This document shows, in pieces, positions 1 through 9,134 of a stretch of DNA of 64,000 nucleotides. This DNA comes from Stenotrophomonas hibiscicola ATCC 19867 (GTDB taxonomy: Bacteria; Pseudomonadota; Gammaproteobacteria; Xanthomonadales; Xanthomonadaceae): NCBI RefSeq assembly GCF_000382065.1, contig NZ_KB907502.1, positions 248,001 through 312,000 on the forward strand, given 5' to 3'. The stretch's first letter is position 1. Every line of letters starts with the position of its first letter. The notes under the pieces were generated by a model, which saw only the letters and a list, made by a program, of their open reading frames with translations, ran no database searches and was not told the origin of the DNA. The position numbers were made by a program, and so were the translations under genes.

Positions 1-480
1 GCGTTGTATCTGCTGCCTACTACCATCTACCAGAAGCTGCTGATGCCTCGGCTTCACCGTTGGGCCTATCAGGACCCAGTCGCGTTTCGCGGTGCCTATC
101 ACGCCGGCAACAAGTACATGTTGTTGCTGGGCCTGGCAGCCGCCGTCTGTACGGCGCTACTTGCTCAGTTCCTTGTGCCGCTGCTGTTCGGGAAGCTCTA
201 TGAGCAAGCTGCTTGGCTGCTGGCCTGGCTGGCTCCCTGTATTCCCATGCGATTCGTTTCGACGAGTGCAGGTGCAGTTCTGAGCACGGGTGACCGGATG
301 CGAATAAAGATCCGCATCATGGGGCTGGTCGCGGTTCTCAATCTGGTCATGAACTTCCTGTTCATTGGTTGGGCCGGTCTACGAGGCGCCGTGGTTGCGG
401 CTATCGCGACCGAAGCACTCTTGATGGGGCTGTACCTCTTTACCGCCAATCGCTCTCTCCGCATGGACGCTCAGGCATGA
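1..480 (+). CDS. Polysaccharide flippase (Wzx/MATE-like), C-terminal part
   Basis: This is the C-terminal part (about 158 residues) of an integral membrane protein that enters from the left edge, so the start is missing. At least three hydrophobic stretches are visible, one beginning LLLGLAAAVC, one around residues 60-75 and one near VLNLVMNFLFIGWAGL. The NFLFI-GLRGA pattern with a late helix is typical of the last helices of MOP-superfamily Wzx translocases, which flip lipid-linked repeat units across the inner membrane. Its stop overlaps the next start (ATGA), and every following gene acts on polysaccharide, which supports the call. The family assignment rests on the C-terminus only. Confidence 0.7.
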   Translation, partial: ALYLLPTTIYQKLLMPRLHRWAYQDPVAFRGAYHAGNKYMLLLGLAAAVCTALLAQFLVPLLFGKLYEQAAWLLAWLAPCIPMRFVSTSAGAVLSTGDRMRIKIRIMGLVAVLNLVMNFLFIGWAGLRGAVVAAIATEALLMGLYLFTANRSLRMDAQA

Positions 481-1865
481 ACAAGGCTGTAACTATCGGA
501 AAGGTCGTTCGCGGCGGCTACTGTGTTGGCTGTGGTGGATGCGCCTCTGGGAAGTCGGGTGTCACGATGCGCATCAATGACATCGGCATGCCAGAGCCCG
601 TGCATCCGAAGCTGGACGACATTGCGGCTGACTCCTGCCCGTTTGGCGATGCGCCGGACGAGACGCGATTGGCCAATGCACTGTTCGCGGGGATTCCTGG
701 AATCGAGCATCACCCCTCCACCGGATTCCATTCATCACTCTATGCAGGGCACGCCGTGGTTGGCCCGCACCGTGCTGCGGGAAGTTCCGGCGGGCTGACG
801 TCCTGGGTCCTGGAAGAACTGCTGACCCGCGGTGAGGTGGATGCAGTCATTCATGTCGGTCGTGGGCCCGGCGATGGCATTTTTGAATATTTGATCTCCA
901 ATTCAGTCGAGGAGATGCGGCCGCGGGTGAAGTCGCTCTACTACCCGACCGGGTTCCATGATGTTCTGGAACAGGTACGTAGAGAGCAGGGCCGAACTTT
1001 CGCAATCACCGGTGTTCCTTGTCACATCAAGGCGCTGCGCCTGGTCGTCGAATCAGATCCGCTCCTGCGCGGCAAGATCAAGTTCTTCGTCGGGATCTTC
1101 TGCGGCCACATGAAGTCGCGTGGTTTCGTCGAGTCCTTTGGCTGGCAGTTGGGAATCGAGCCGGATCAGGTCACAGACGTGGACTTCCGCGTGAAGGACG
1201 AGACGCGGCCAGCCAATGACTATTCCATTCAGGTGAGCTCGGCGACACGGGTCGAACGCACAGAGAATTTTCGCCTGTATGGATCGGACTGGGGGCTGGG
1301 GTTGTTCAAGCCCTTGGCATGCGATTTCTGTGATGATGTCGCCTGTGAAACGGCCGATGTCGTGATGGGTGATGCCTGGCTGCCCGAGTACGTGAAGGAC
1401 AGCCTGGGAACGAACGTGGTTATCGTGCGCCATCCGTTGATCGCGCGTCTTCTCAGCGAAGCGCGTGACCGCGGTGATATCGCTTTGGATCCGATCGAAC
1501 CGGCGAAGATCCATCAATCCCAGGCCGCTACCTTCCGCCATCGTGGCGAGGGCCTCCAAGTCAGGCTTGCGCACATGGACGCCAGAGGCATCTGGCGCCC
1601 GAGCAAGCGTGTGCAGCCAGGAGATGCGGGGCTCCCCCGCCTGCGGCAGCGCCTTTACATAACCCGTATGCGTCTATCGCAGGCCTCCCATCGTGCCTTG
1701 CGCGATGCAAAGAAGCGCGGTGGGTTGGCGTGGTACTTCCTGCGTCTGTTGCCCTATGACGTGCTCTACAACTACCAGAATCGCCAGCTCCTGCGTAGGA
1801 CCTACCGTACATTGAGGGCGATGCTGCAATCGCTCGTCCTCCGCCCCTTGGGAAGGAAACCATGA
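477..1865 (+). CDS. Coenzyme F420 hydrogenase/dehydrogenase beta-subunit (FrhB)-like protein
   Basis: A 462-residue protein resembling the FrhB family (Fe-S/flavin proteins named after F420 hydrogenase). A Cys cluster, YCVGCGGCASG, lies near residue 14, and a second cluster, CDFCDD plus VACETAD, near residue 283, followed by DVVMGDAW, a family hallmark. The start at 477 overlaps the flippase stop. F420 itself is not expected in this organism. Homologues in glycan clusters sit beside pyruvyl transferases, as here, and are presumed sugar-modifying redox enzymes. The family call is firm and the substrate is unknown. The last 120 or so residues are Arg-rich and less conserved. Confidence 0.75.
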   Translation: MNKAVTIGKVVRGGYCVGCGGCASGKSGVTMRINDIGMPEPVHPKLDDIAADSCPFGDAPDETRLANALFAGIPGIEHHPSTGFHSSLYAGHAVVGPHRAAGSSGGLTSWVLEELLTRGEVDAVIHVGRGPGDGIFEYLISNSVEEMRPRVKSLYYPTGFHDVLEQVRREQGRTFAITGVPCHIKALRLVVESDPLLRGKIKFFVGIFCGHMKSRGFVESFGWQLGIEPDQVTDVDFRVKDETRPANDYSIQVSSATRVERTENFRLYGSDWGLGLFKPLACDFCDDVACETADVVMGDAWLPEYVKDSLGTNVVIVRHPLIARLLSEARDRGDIALDPIEPAKIHQSQAATFRHRGEGLQVRLAHMDARGIWRPSKRVQPGDAGLPRLRQRLYITRMRLSQASHRALRDAKKRGGLAWYFLRLLPYDVLYNYQNRQLLRRTYRTLRAMLQSLVLRPLGRKP

Positions 1866-2971
1866 CTCAACGAATCGGGCTGCTGACACTGCCCCTGCAT
1901 TCCAATTACGGCGGCATCATCCAGATTGCAGCGCTCAGTGCTTTCGTACGCGCGCTTGGCTTGCAGCCGGTTTTGCTCCGCAAGGAGCACCAGAAGGCGG
2001 GCTGGAAGCGAATGATCATCGAGGTGCTCAAGCGGCTTCCGGGACAAAACATTGCGAACTATCGCAACCAGTATCTCAAGCTGCAACGGCACGCTGCGTT
2101 CATGAAGGCGTTCCTGCCTGAGCAATCCAGGGTCAGCCGCTCGCCTGCAGAGCTTCGCATGGAGTGTGATCGACTCGGCCTGGATGCAGTCGTGGTGGGA
2201 AGCGATCAGGTCTGGCGCCTGGACTATATTGACGATGGTGCTTACGACGCCTATTTCCTCTCATTCCTGGTGGGGTCTCCGATTCGCCGCGTGTCCTACG
2301 CTGCGTCGTTCGGAACCGACCGGTGGCCCGATGCGTCCAGGGTGGAAGATGTGTCTCGCCTGTTGGCCGGATTCCAGGCGGTGTCGGTCCGTGAAGACAG
2401 CGGCCAGAAGTTGTGCGCCGATCGCTTCGGTCGCAGTGACGCTGTACACGTGCTTGATCCTACTTTGCTGGTCGATCGCAGCTTCCATGAGGAAGTGATC
2501 GCAACGTTGGCCCCCGGGCGCGGGGAGGGTGGGTTGTATGCGTACGTGCTGGATCGTTCTGCGGACAAGAAGGCGATCATCGACGCTGCCGGGCAGTCGG
2601 AGAATCTCTCGAAGATCACCATTGCCGAACCGGAGAATGATCTGGCAGGGTACGTGGACCTCGGCGAGTGGGTGCGGCGCTTCCGTGACGCGGAATTCGT
2701 GGTTACCGACTCCTATCACGGGATGATCTTCTCGATCATCTTCGAGAAGCAGTTCGTGGCTATAGGCAATGCGGGGCGCGGCCTGACCCGGTTCAAGTCC
2801 CTGCTGGCCCAGTTGGGTCTGGAGGATCGATTGGTTGAGGTGGGTAATGAGCGGGTGCAGCTGCCCGGTGCGCAGATCGACTATAGCCGGGTCAATCGAC
2901 GCATCGCAGAGCTGAGGATGAAGTCACGTGCCTTCCTGTCCGATGCGCTCGACGTGGAGGCTCGCTCATGA
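1862..2971 (+). CDS. Polysaccharide pyruvyl transferase family protein
   Basis: A 369-residue protein with the fold signature of the CsaB/WcaK/GumL-type family: an N-terminal GLLTLPLHSNYGG motif, a central VVGSDQVWRLDY segment (the G-S-D-Q-x-W motif), SVRE near residue 176, LDPTLLVD, and a C-terminal VTDSYHGMIFS motif. These enzymes transfer pyruvate from phosphoenolpyruvate onto a sugar of a lipid-linked repeat unit in the cytoplasm. The gene starts within the stop of the FrhB-like gene (ATGA) and overlaps the glycosyltransferase downstream, so the three are very likely translationally coupled and act on the same glycan. The sugar acceptor cannot be read from sequence. Confidence 0.85.
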   Translation: MTQRIGLLTLPLHSNYGGIIQIAALSAFVRALGLQPVLLRKEHQKAGWKRMIIEVLKRLPGQNIANYRNQYLKLQRHAAFMKAFLPEQSRVSRSPAELRMECDRLGLDAVVVGSDQVWRLDYIDDGAYDAYFLSFLVGSPIRRVSYAASFGTDRWPDASRVEDVSRLLAGFQAVSVREDSGQKLCADRFGRSDAVHVLDPTLLVDRSFHEEVIATLAPGRGEGGLYAYVLDRSADKKAIIDAAGQSENLSKITIAEPENDLAGYVDLGEWVRRFRDAEFVVTDSYHGMIFSIIFEKQFVAIGNAGRGLTRFKSLLAQLGLEDRLVEVGNERVQLPGAQIDYSRVNRRIAELRMKSRAFLSDALDVEARS

Positions 2972-3612
2972 TCCCCAAGATCATTCATTACTGCTGGTTT
3001 GGTGGAAAGCCGCTACCACCTCTCTATCAGCGCTGCGTCGATAGCTGGGCCGAGAAGCTCCCAGACTATAGGGTTGTTCGCTGGGATGAAACGAACACGA
3101 AGTTCGATACGCCTTTCCTGCAGGATTGCCTGCGAAAGCAGCAATGGGCGTTTCTCTCCGACTACATCCGGCTGCGTGCAATCGCCGACGAGGGCGGCAT
3201 CTACCTGGATGCCGATATCGAAGTGGTGAAATCATTCGATCCTCTGCTGGCGAATCAGTGTTTCCTGGGAATGGAAGCTCCGGCCCGCCCGACCACGGGT
3301 GTTATCGGCTCGGTTGCCGATCACTGGTTCCCGCGCGCCTGCATGCGTCTGATCAACGAACGCCACGCAGCTCGCAAGCCGTATCTGATTGCTCCGGAAG
3401 TGGCCATGGCGTGTGTCGAAGCTGGGGAGGCCGGCAGCATCGCGGTTCTGTCCGAAGAGCACTTCTATCCCTACAACCCGTACGATGCGTCGCGTCCGGT
3501 AAAGGAACTCATGTTCAGCAGCATCACGCAGGACACCTTCGCGATCCACCATTGGGGGAAGTCCTGGCGACAGGGTCTCGTCTCCCGCATTTTGAAGAAG
3601 CTCGGTTTCTGA
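2968..3612 (+). CDS. GT32-type (capsular polysaccharide/OCH1-like) glycosyltransferase
   Basis: A 214-residue protein that begins MIPKIIHYCWFGG, the characteristic N-terminus of DXD-sugar-binding (GT32-like) transferases. It carries RLRAIADEGGIYLDADIE near residues 68-85, where DAD is the metal/nucleotide-sugar binding DXD motif. The C-terminus has a conserved AIHHWGKSW motif. There is no membrane segment, so it should act on the cytoplasmic face on the lipid-linked intermediate. It overlaps the pyruvyl transferase stop (ATGA). Donor and acceptor sugars are unknown. Confidence 0.85.
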   Translation: MIPKIIHYCWFGGKPLPPLYQRCVDSWAEKLPDYRVVRWDETNTKFDTPFLQDCLRKQQWAFLSDYIRLRAIADEGGIYLDADIEVVKSFDPLLANQCFLGMEAPARPTTGVIGSVADHWFPRACMRLINERHAARKPYLIAPEVAMACVEAGEAGSIAVLSEEHFYPYNPYDASRPVKELMFSSITQDTFAIHHWGKSWRQGLVSRILKKLGF

Positions 3613-3614
3613 CC

Positions 3615-4388
3615 ATGCCAGCCAATGCCATCGCCACCCTGTACGAGCTCGCAGGACTGTTGGGTCGCTCAGCGCCGGACTGGCGTGAATTCCGCGCGGG
3701 CCAGCCCGAAGCGTGGCTGGTAACGTTCGCCAATCCCCATTCGGTGCGGCTGATGATGGACCGGCAGGACTACTCCTCGACGCTGGCACAGTTCGATGTG
3801 GTGCTTCCTGATGGAAACCTGCTCGCTCAAAGTGCGACCCGGCAGCTGGGTCGCACGATTGAACGGAAGTCGTTCGATGGCAACTCCTTGGCGCCGGAGG
3901 TACTGTCCTTCTGCCAGCGCAATGGGCTCCGTGTTGCGCTGGTGGGTGGAGTTGAAGGCGTCGCGAGTGCGGCTGCATCGTTGTTCCGAAAGGAATTCGG
4001 CGTAGAAGTGGTGTTTACTCGATCTGGCTTCTTCGCCAACGCGGAGCAGCGGAATCAGTGCTTCCGGGCATTGCGTGAGCAGAACGTCGACGTGGTCATC
4101 TGTGGGATGGGGGCGCCGCACCAGGATCGGTTCCTGTTGGAGCTAAAGGCCTCGGGTTGGAGGGGGCTTGGCTTCACCTGCGGCGGGTATCTGGACCAAG
4201 CGCTTGCATCCGGCGTGAAGTACTACCCGGACTGGGTGAATCGCTTCAACCTGCGGGCGCCCTATCGGCTGCTGCGCGAGCCGCGGCGACTGTGGCGTCG
4301 CTATCTGATCGAGTACCAGCCCTTCTTGCTCGCCGATGTTCGCCTTCGTCTGCGCAATGTTCGTCATCAGCAGGAACAGCGCTCATGA
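3615..4388 (+). CDS. WecG/TagA/CpsF-family (GT26) glycosyltransferase
   Basis: A 257-residue transferase. The start ATG at 3615 lies 2 bases after the previous stop. Family landmarks are VTFANPHSVRLMMD near residue 37, VLPDGNLLA near residue 64, then VALVGG, and VVICGMGAPHQDRF near residue 157, with a YYPDWVNRFNLRAPYRLLREP C-terminus that is GumM/WecG-like. Members add ManNAc-, glucuronosyl- or glucosyl-type residues to undecaprenyl-linked oligosaccharides. Xanthomonas GumM belongs to the same family and is of similar size, but the surrounding genes do not match the gum operon, so no symbol is given. Confidence 0.88.
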   Translation: MPANAIATLYELAGLLGRSAPDWREFRAGQPEAWLVTFANPHSVRLMMDRQDYSSTLAQFDVVLPDGNLLAQSATRQLGRTIERKSFDGNSLAPEVLSFCQRNGLRVALVGGVEGVASAAASLFRKEFGVEVVFTRSGFFANAEQRNQCFRALREQNVDVVICGMGAPHQDRFLLELKASGWRGLGFTCGGYLDQALASGVKYYPDWVNRFNLRAPYRLLREPRRLWRRYLIEYQPFLLADVRLRLRNVRHQQEQRS

Positions 4389-5371
4389 CAACACTGTCGA
4401 TCATCGTACCGGTCTACAACGGTGCCGCATTCCTACCGCCATTCATGGCCTCGGTCCAGAGGCTGCTGGATGAGGGGGACGTGGAACTTGTCATGGTCAA
4501 TGACGGCTCCACTGATGGCACGGCAGAGATGCTGGATGCGATTTCCTCGGCGAACCCGTCGATCCGTGCCTTGCATGTGGAGAATGGAGGGCAGGGGCGT
4601 GCCAAGAATCTGGGTGCTGCGGCTGCCAGTGGCCGGTACCTGTGGTTCGTGGATGTGGATGATCTTCTTGATGTCCGGGTTCCAACTGAGTTCCTTGTTC
4701 AATTGTCCGAAGAGGGCATTGATATCCTGTTGACCGGATTTGAGCGATATGACGCAGTTTCGGGATGCTCACTCGGCGTCTATAGGCCGCAGATTGCAAG
4801 CGGGAGAGTGGCTTCTTCTCATATCAGCCGATTTGACGATCTGGGGCACAGCGCTTGGAATAAAGTTGTCTCCAAGAAGATATTTTTCTTGCCTGGAAAT
4901 CAATTTGTCGAAGGGCGGATCCATGAGGATCTTGCGGTTGTGCCACTTTGGCTCACTTCTTCGAGGCATATCTTCTGTGATCCAGTAATCAGATATCGCT
5001 ACGGGGTGCGTCCAGCATCGAGTATTCATGGGAATTATTCCCGTCATGATGACCTTATGTTCGCACTCTCCCATCTCATGTTTTATGGCGCCGTTGAGGC
5101 GAGGAGACTGGGACCGTCGATCGTCAAAGAACTCTTCTTTTACTCACTTCCGCGCTTTGCGTCGGGATTGGGGAAGGGGTGCACCTGGCGGAACTACTGG
5201 CAGTGTTACTCGGCATCCCGGGGGTTCTTCGGAAGTATCCCGCGCCAGTGCCGACGAACGATGTGTGCGCAGCTCTCAGTCGCACAGCGGATTTATGTTC
5301 ACGCCACCTATTGTGGCGGGTGGATGATGCCAATGGTTCTAGCGGGCGCAAAGCGCCTTTTGAAACGCTAG
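4385..5371 (+). CDS. Family 2 glycosyltransferase
   Basis: A 328-residue GT-A glycosyltransferase: LSIIVPVYNGAAF at the N-terminus, VNDGSTDGT near residue 39, GQGRAKNLGA near residue 69 and the metal-binding WFVDVDD near residue 86. The C-terminal half is more hydrophobic and aromatic, with no clear transmembrane helix. Start ATG 4385 overlaps the previous stop (ATGA). From about 4700 onward codon use becomes noticeably AT-richer than in the first genes of the cluster, a trend that continues into the polymerase gene. An 83-bp gap separates it from the next gene. Confidence 0.88.
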   Translation: MTTLSIIVPVYNGAAFLPPFMASVQRLLDEGDVELVMVNDGSTDGTAEMLDAISSANPSIRALHVENGGQGRAKNLGAAAASGRYLWFVDVDDLLDVRVPTEFLVQLSEEGIDILLTGFERYDAVSGCSLGVYRPQIASGRVASSHISRFDDLGHSAWNKVVSKKIFFLPGNQFVEGRIHEDLAVVPLWLTSSRHIFCDPVIRYRYGVRPASSIHGNYSRHDDLMFALSHLMFYGAVEARRLGPSIVKELFFYSLPRFASGLGKGCTWRNYWQCYSASRGFFGSIPRQCRRTMCAQLSVAQRIYVHATYCGGWMMPMVLAGAKRLLKR

Positions 5372-5454
5372 ATTTATGCTCAAAGGCTGTGATTCTGAGA
5401 GTGTGGATCAGATGCGGTCGGTGTGATGTCGGAAAATTCAGGTAGGGCAATGCA

Positions 5455-6600
5455 ATGCGTATCGCAAGAGTCCAGCTGGCAGCGAAGGTCTACTTCTATT
5501 CTTTCTTGCTGGTGGGGGTGGCGGGGCTCCTTAGCCCCTTCGAGTACAACCTTATTCCCGCGAACTCCTACTTTGAGGTCGTACTTCTGTTGTGCGCCAC
5601 TCTTGCCTTCCGTGTGCCCAAAAGGCCGGTAGCTGGCTTCTTCCTGGCGTCGATTCTATATGTTGGCGGATCGTATGTAGTAATGAGCCTTTTTCGGCCG
5701 GCACATTTCCTCGATTTCGCACAGGCATTCAAGGCGTTCTTCTATGTCGCCCCCTTGTGCGTCTTCTTCAGGTCGGAGGCTTTTTCAAGAGAGAGCTCGG
5801 TTAAGCTTCTGAAGCTCCTTCTGATAATTTTTTTATTGAAGTACGCTTACTCAGTTGCGCTCAATTTGACGCCTCGGATGGGGAGTCGCCCTGGTCTCTA
5901 TGTCGAGAATAACTTTGAGCTTATATTCCTGATGCTCATGTTCTACTTGCTTAGAAGTGACCTGGGCCGGAGGGCGCTTGTCTGGTTTGGCTTGTTGGTG
6001 GCAATTGTCGGGATGTCCGGTTCGCGCAGCTCTGTATTGGCGCTGCTTGTCCTGTTCTATGGAGTCTTCCTTAATCGTCTGACGTTGCGGTCGTTCTTCT
6101 ACATTGCGGGGTTGCTGCTGCTCGGTGGCGCGGCAGTTGCAATATTTGTGCTTCGCTCGGATGGGGGGGGGATTCAGTCGATCGATCGCTATAACTTTAT
6201 GATGGTCTTCGTGGACGAGGTCCGGTACTGGCCTGCCTGGAAGTTTCTATTTGGAAGCATGCCCTTGACGCCGTTGTCGAGTGCTTCCTGCAGTAGCCTT
6301 GCCTACTATCACGATTTATTTAGTTTTTCGGGGGATGGGCGTTGCTATTCGGTTATTCTTCATTCCTATTTTCTTCGTGTAATCTTTGATCATGGAATTA
6401 TTGGTCTGGCGTTTCTGCTCCTTTTCATGATGATTTCACTCAGGAAGAGTGGCTATGCAAAGAATGAAGTTTTCGTATTCCTCGGCATCATCTGTAGTTC
6501 TGCGCTTTCGGTCTCTGCGATGAATAGTGTATTTGTCAGCCTGGCCATTGCATTGGCGCTCGGATTGCGAGGGCCGGCTGCAGTCGTTGGTCGGCGGTGA
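5455..6600 (+). CDS. O-antigen/exopolysaccharide polymerase (Wzy-like) membrane protein
   Basis: A 381-residue, very hydrophobic protein with about ten predicted membrane segments and a long periplasmic loop around residues 235-300. That topology, the GMSGSRSSVLALL motif near residue 182 (the Wzy/WaaL-type S-R-S segment) and its place behind flippase and glycosyltransferase genes point to the polymerase that joins repeat units in the periplasm. Wzy proteins share little sequence, so the call rests mainly on topology and context. An AGGTAGGG-like ribosome site precedes ATG 5455. It is AT-richer than the rest of the window, with common TTT/ATT codons, which suggests horizontal acquisition. Confidence 0.75.
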   Translation: MRIARVQLAAKVYFYSFLLVGVAGLLSPFEYNLIPANSYFEVVLLLCATLAFRVPKRPVAGFFLASILYVGGSYVVMSLFRPAHFLDFAQAFKAFFYVAPLCVFFRSEAFSRESSVKLLKLLLIIFLLKYAYSVALNLTPRMGSRPGLYVENNFELIFLMLMFYLLRSDLGRRALVWFGLLVAIVGMSGSRSSVLALLVLFYGVFLNRLTLRSFFYIAGLLLLGGAAVAIFVLRSDGGGIQSIDRYNFMMVFVDEVRYWPAWKFLFGSMPLTPLSSASCSSLAYYHDLFSFSGDGRCYSVILHSYFLRVIFDHGIIGLAFLLLFMMISLRKSGYAKNEVFVFLGIICSSALSVSAMNSVFVSLAIALALGLRGPAAVVGRR

Positions 6601-6971
6601 CTTGGTGTGGAGCTTGGCTATTTTGCAATGCTGTGTGACGGCGCCATTTGACGGGTGGGTGGCCTGCGCCTGATTGTCTAGCCCAATTCTCAATTGGAAG
6701 GGCTGAGGTGGCGTATCAGGGATCCCGTGCGGCAGGCGCACGGGCGCCTCTTGTGAACTTGATGAAGGTTGCATCGACTTCGGTCGACCCGAAGAAACCC
6801 ATGGCAGAAGCAGGATTTGCTACGGACTACCGGTCTTGCTTTGGTTTATCTGAAGCTTGCAGCCCATGCGCTCAACTGCATATGGAGCTTCTAGCGGCAG
6901 CTGAACTCGCCTGATTGGGCTGCAACTCTCCCTGTTCTGTGCTTCTGCTTGTCCGCCGACTGTTTCTTTGC
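6601..6971. other. Intergenic region between the convergent polymerase and YjbH genes
   Basis: This 371-bp stretch separates two convergent operons. It holds a G/C-rich hairpin at 6724-6744. An 88-codon open frame (6648-6914, plus) has no recognisable domain, no ribosome site and unremarkable composition, and I do not call it a gene. No promoter, tRNA or repeat was recognised. Confidence 0.5.
6724..6744. terminator. Hairpin, possible bidirectional terminator
   Basis: CCCGTGCG (6724-6731) and CGCACGGG (6737-6744) form a perfect 8-bp stem with a 5-base loop between two convergent operons. No strong T-run follows on either strand, so intrinsic termination is uncertain. Confidence 0.4.
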
Positions 6972-9134
6972 TCAATCCGCAATCGACCGGATGTTGTCGT
7001 AGAAAATTCGATCTTCACGCTCGCCAGTAATGCTATAGAGCGAGTACTTGCGTCCCATCATTGCGCCGCCGTCCCTGATAAGGGGGGCCCAGTTGATGGT
7101 TGCGCTGCCGCGGGTGGAGCGAGGAAGAATGCTGTCAAACGGTATGCTGAAGTAGATTCCCTTGTCGAAGCTGCCCTCCCCGAAGTCCCTGGCAGACATG
7201 TCGGTTTTCGTAACATAGGCCCCCATGCTCATGCCATTGTCGAAAACCCGCGCGACATTGATCGTGGCGCCGTAGTCGCCGGCCAGATACCGTCCTACCG
7301 AGAGAGAGCCAACGACGCGTTCCTGTGCGTCAAACGAGTAGTAAAGTGTGGCGTGGCCCGTGGTAATTCGGTAATCACGCAAACCAAAATGCTGATTGAA
7401 ATCACGCTGGCGCAGGTGGTTCAAATTGGCGCCAACTGCCCATGATTCACCCATCGGTCGATAGAGAAGCTCGCCGCCCACACCGGCGTACATCCACTCA
7501 AGATAGCCGGCGTACGCAATACCGTAGAGGTCTTTGCCAAGTCGGCCTGCAATGTTGAACTGCAGGTTGGGCATTGTTAGGTCGGATGTATTCAAGTACC
7601 TGCGGATATCAGTTCGTACCCGCGGGACATTGCTCGGGGCGTCGTAGCGGAATTTGTCGTAATTGTTGATGACGTTCGCGCTCAGCGAACCTGTCAGCCA
7701 TACGTTTGGACGGAAGAATACGCTCCCGCTTGCATTGGCAGAAACCTGATACAGGATGAATCCATCCGGGCCGCCGAGATTCTGTCGATACCCAAAGCTG
7801 AAGCCGCCACCCCAGGGGCGGCTTCCTGCCTGATAGAGGGGTTCGGTCTGGTTGGCGGTGGGCGCGCTGATCTCGGTACTGCGTCGAAGGTCATCTTCGC
7901 TTGCAGCCCCCTGCAGATACGCTTCGATGGTCTCTCGCTTGATCGACATGTCTGCGGTTGGCATGCCCAGACGTGTCGTCCGGAATGTGTACCAGTCGTA
8001 GCTGTCGTCAAGCGTGTTGCCAATAATGCGGGCAGCGCGGCCCATGCCCTTGGCTGGGCTGGCGTAGCGATTCTGATAGCCGTCGATCACCAGCTCGCTG
8101 CCGCGGCGGGAAATGCTGTCTACGCGGAATCCAGCGTTCTCGTCAATGTCGCCAGCGACGGACTTCCAATCCGGTTGCGTCGCACTTGATGCTCCTTGGT
8201 TCGCTAGCGCGCTGCGGTCAATCCTTGTGGGAGGTGGATCGAAGGGCTTAGGTGCAGAGGGGGCATGACCGGGATTCCCGCGCAGGGTCAATGAAAACAT
8301 GGCCGCCTCACCACGCTCCCAAGCCGCTGTGAGTTCCACATTTCGATTTGGCGCGTAGACCAATCCGATGTTCACCGGCGTACTTTGCTTGAGGTTGTTG
8401 CGTCGCGGTTCGCGCCTGTAATCATTGCCGTCATACTCGACCTTGACTAGCAGGGGATCCCACGGTGTTTGGTAGGTGATGCCGCCAAAGATGCCTACTG
8501 GGCCTTTGAACATGTTGCTCACCCCGAACTTGCCGGCGTCATTGATATTGCTTCCGGCGATAGGCCGGCGCTCCTTGAAGCGATCATCGATTGCTCCTAG
8601 AGGGTTCGAAAAGTCGCCGCGATTGCCAATGTAGCCGGTTGCCAGGCCAACGGATGCATCAATAGGGCCGAAATTCTTGCTCGCGACCAAGTACTCGCTG
8701 GAGAAGAAGCCCGTGCCGCCCAGATCACGCACGCCGAAGGCAAGATCTGGCGTCCAGCGCGTTTCGCGCCAGAATCGCACCTTGAAATCGATCGACTTGT
8801 CCTTGTAGTTCTGGTCACCGCTGAGGCTGGTTTCCCCGTATCGCAGGTTGGAGACGTTGATGTATCGGAACGAGCCTTCCAGCCAAGAGAATGGCTGCAA
8901 TGTCAGGTTGTATCGACTGTACGGAGAATTGTGTGATGCAGTGAACGCGATATCCCCATCCTCGGCCATGCGTGCTGTCGGTGTCTGCAGCAAGCCGATG
9001 CCACCCCATTCGCTGGCAGTCGGGGGCGGAGCCTGTTGTGCATGCAGTTCGGCTGCCAGCGACAGGGCGAGCAGCGACAGGGCGAAGGCGGTAGGGCGCG
9101 TAGCGCCGGCGGATGAGAGGGTGGAGCGAATCAC
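6972..9134 (-). CDS. YjbH/GfcD-family outer-membrane protein for capsule/exopolysaccharide export
   Basis: A 720-residue protein starting at GTG 9134, which overlaps the GfcC stop (GTGA). A signal peptide (ALSLLALSLAAELHAQ) is followed by SEWGGIGLLQTPTARM, the YjbH family N-terminal signature. The rest alternates aromatic and polar residues in beta-strand fashion, and the protein ends in YDNIRSIAD. E. coli YjbH and GfcD are outer-membrane beta-barrel proteins needed with GfcB and GfcC for group 4 capsule or Yjb exopolysaccharide secretion. It is the last gene of a minus-strand operon whose other members match the same system, so the assignment is secure at family level. Confidence 0.85.
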   Translation of the reverse strand: MIRSTLSSAGATRPTAFALSLLALSLAAELHAQQAPPPTASEWGGIGLLQTPTARMAEDGDIAFTASHNSPYSRYNLTLQPFSWLEGSFRYINVSNLRYGETSLSGDQNYKDKSIDFKVRFWRETRWTPDLAFGVRDLGGTGFFSSEYLVASKNFGPIDASVGLATGYIGNRGDFSNPLGAIDDRFKERRPIAGSNINDAGKFGVSNMFKGPVGIFGGITYQTPWDPLLVKVEYDGNDYRREPRRNNLKQSTPVNIGLVYAPNRNVELTAAWERGEAAMFSLTLRGNPGHAPSAPKPFDPPPTRIDRSALANQGASSATQPDWKSVAGDIDENAGFRVDSISRRGSELVIDGYQNRYASPAKGMGRAARIIGNTLDDSYDWYTFRTTRLGMPTADMSIKRETIEAYLQGAASEDDLRRSTEISAPTANQTEPLYQAGSRPWGGGFSFGYRQNLGGPDGFILYQVSANASGSVFFRPNVWLTGSLSANVINNYDKFRYDAPSNVPRVRTDIRRYLNTSDLTMPNLQFNIAGRLGKDLYGIAYAGYLEWMYAGVGGELLYRPMGESWAVGANLNHLRQRDFNQHFGLRDYRITTGHATLYYSFDAQERVVGSLSVGRYLAGDYGATINVARVFDNGMSMGAYVTKTDMSARDFGEGSFDKGIYFSIPFDSILPRSTRGSATINWAPLIRDGGAMMGRKYSLYSITGEREDRIFYDNIRSIAD

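Noticed and set aside
6648..6914. 88-codon frame between convergent operons
   Set aside because: No ribosome site, domain or codon bias supports it; kept only as a note on the gap.
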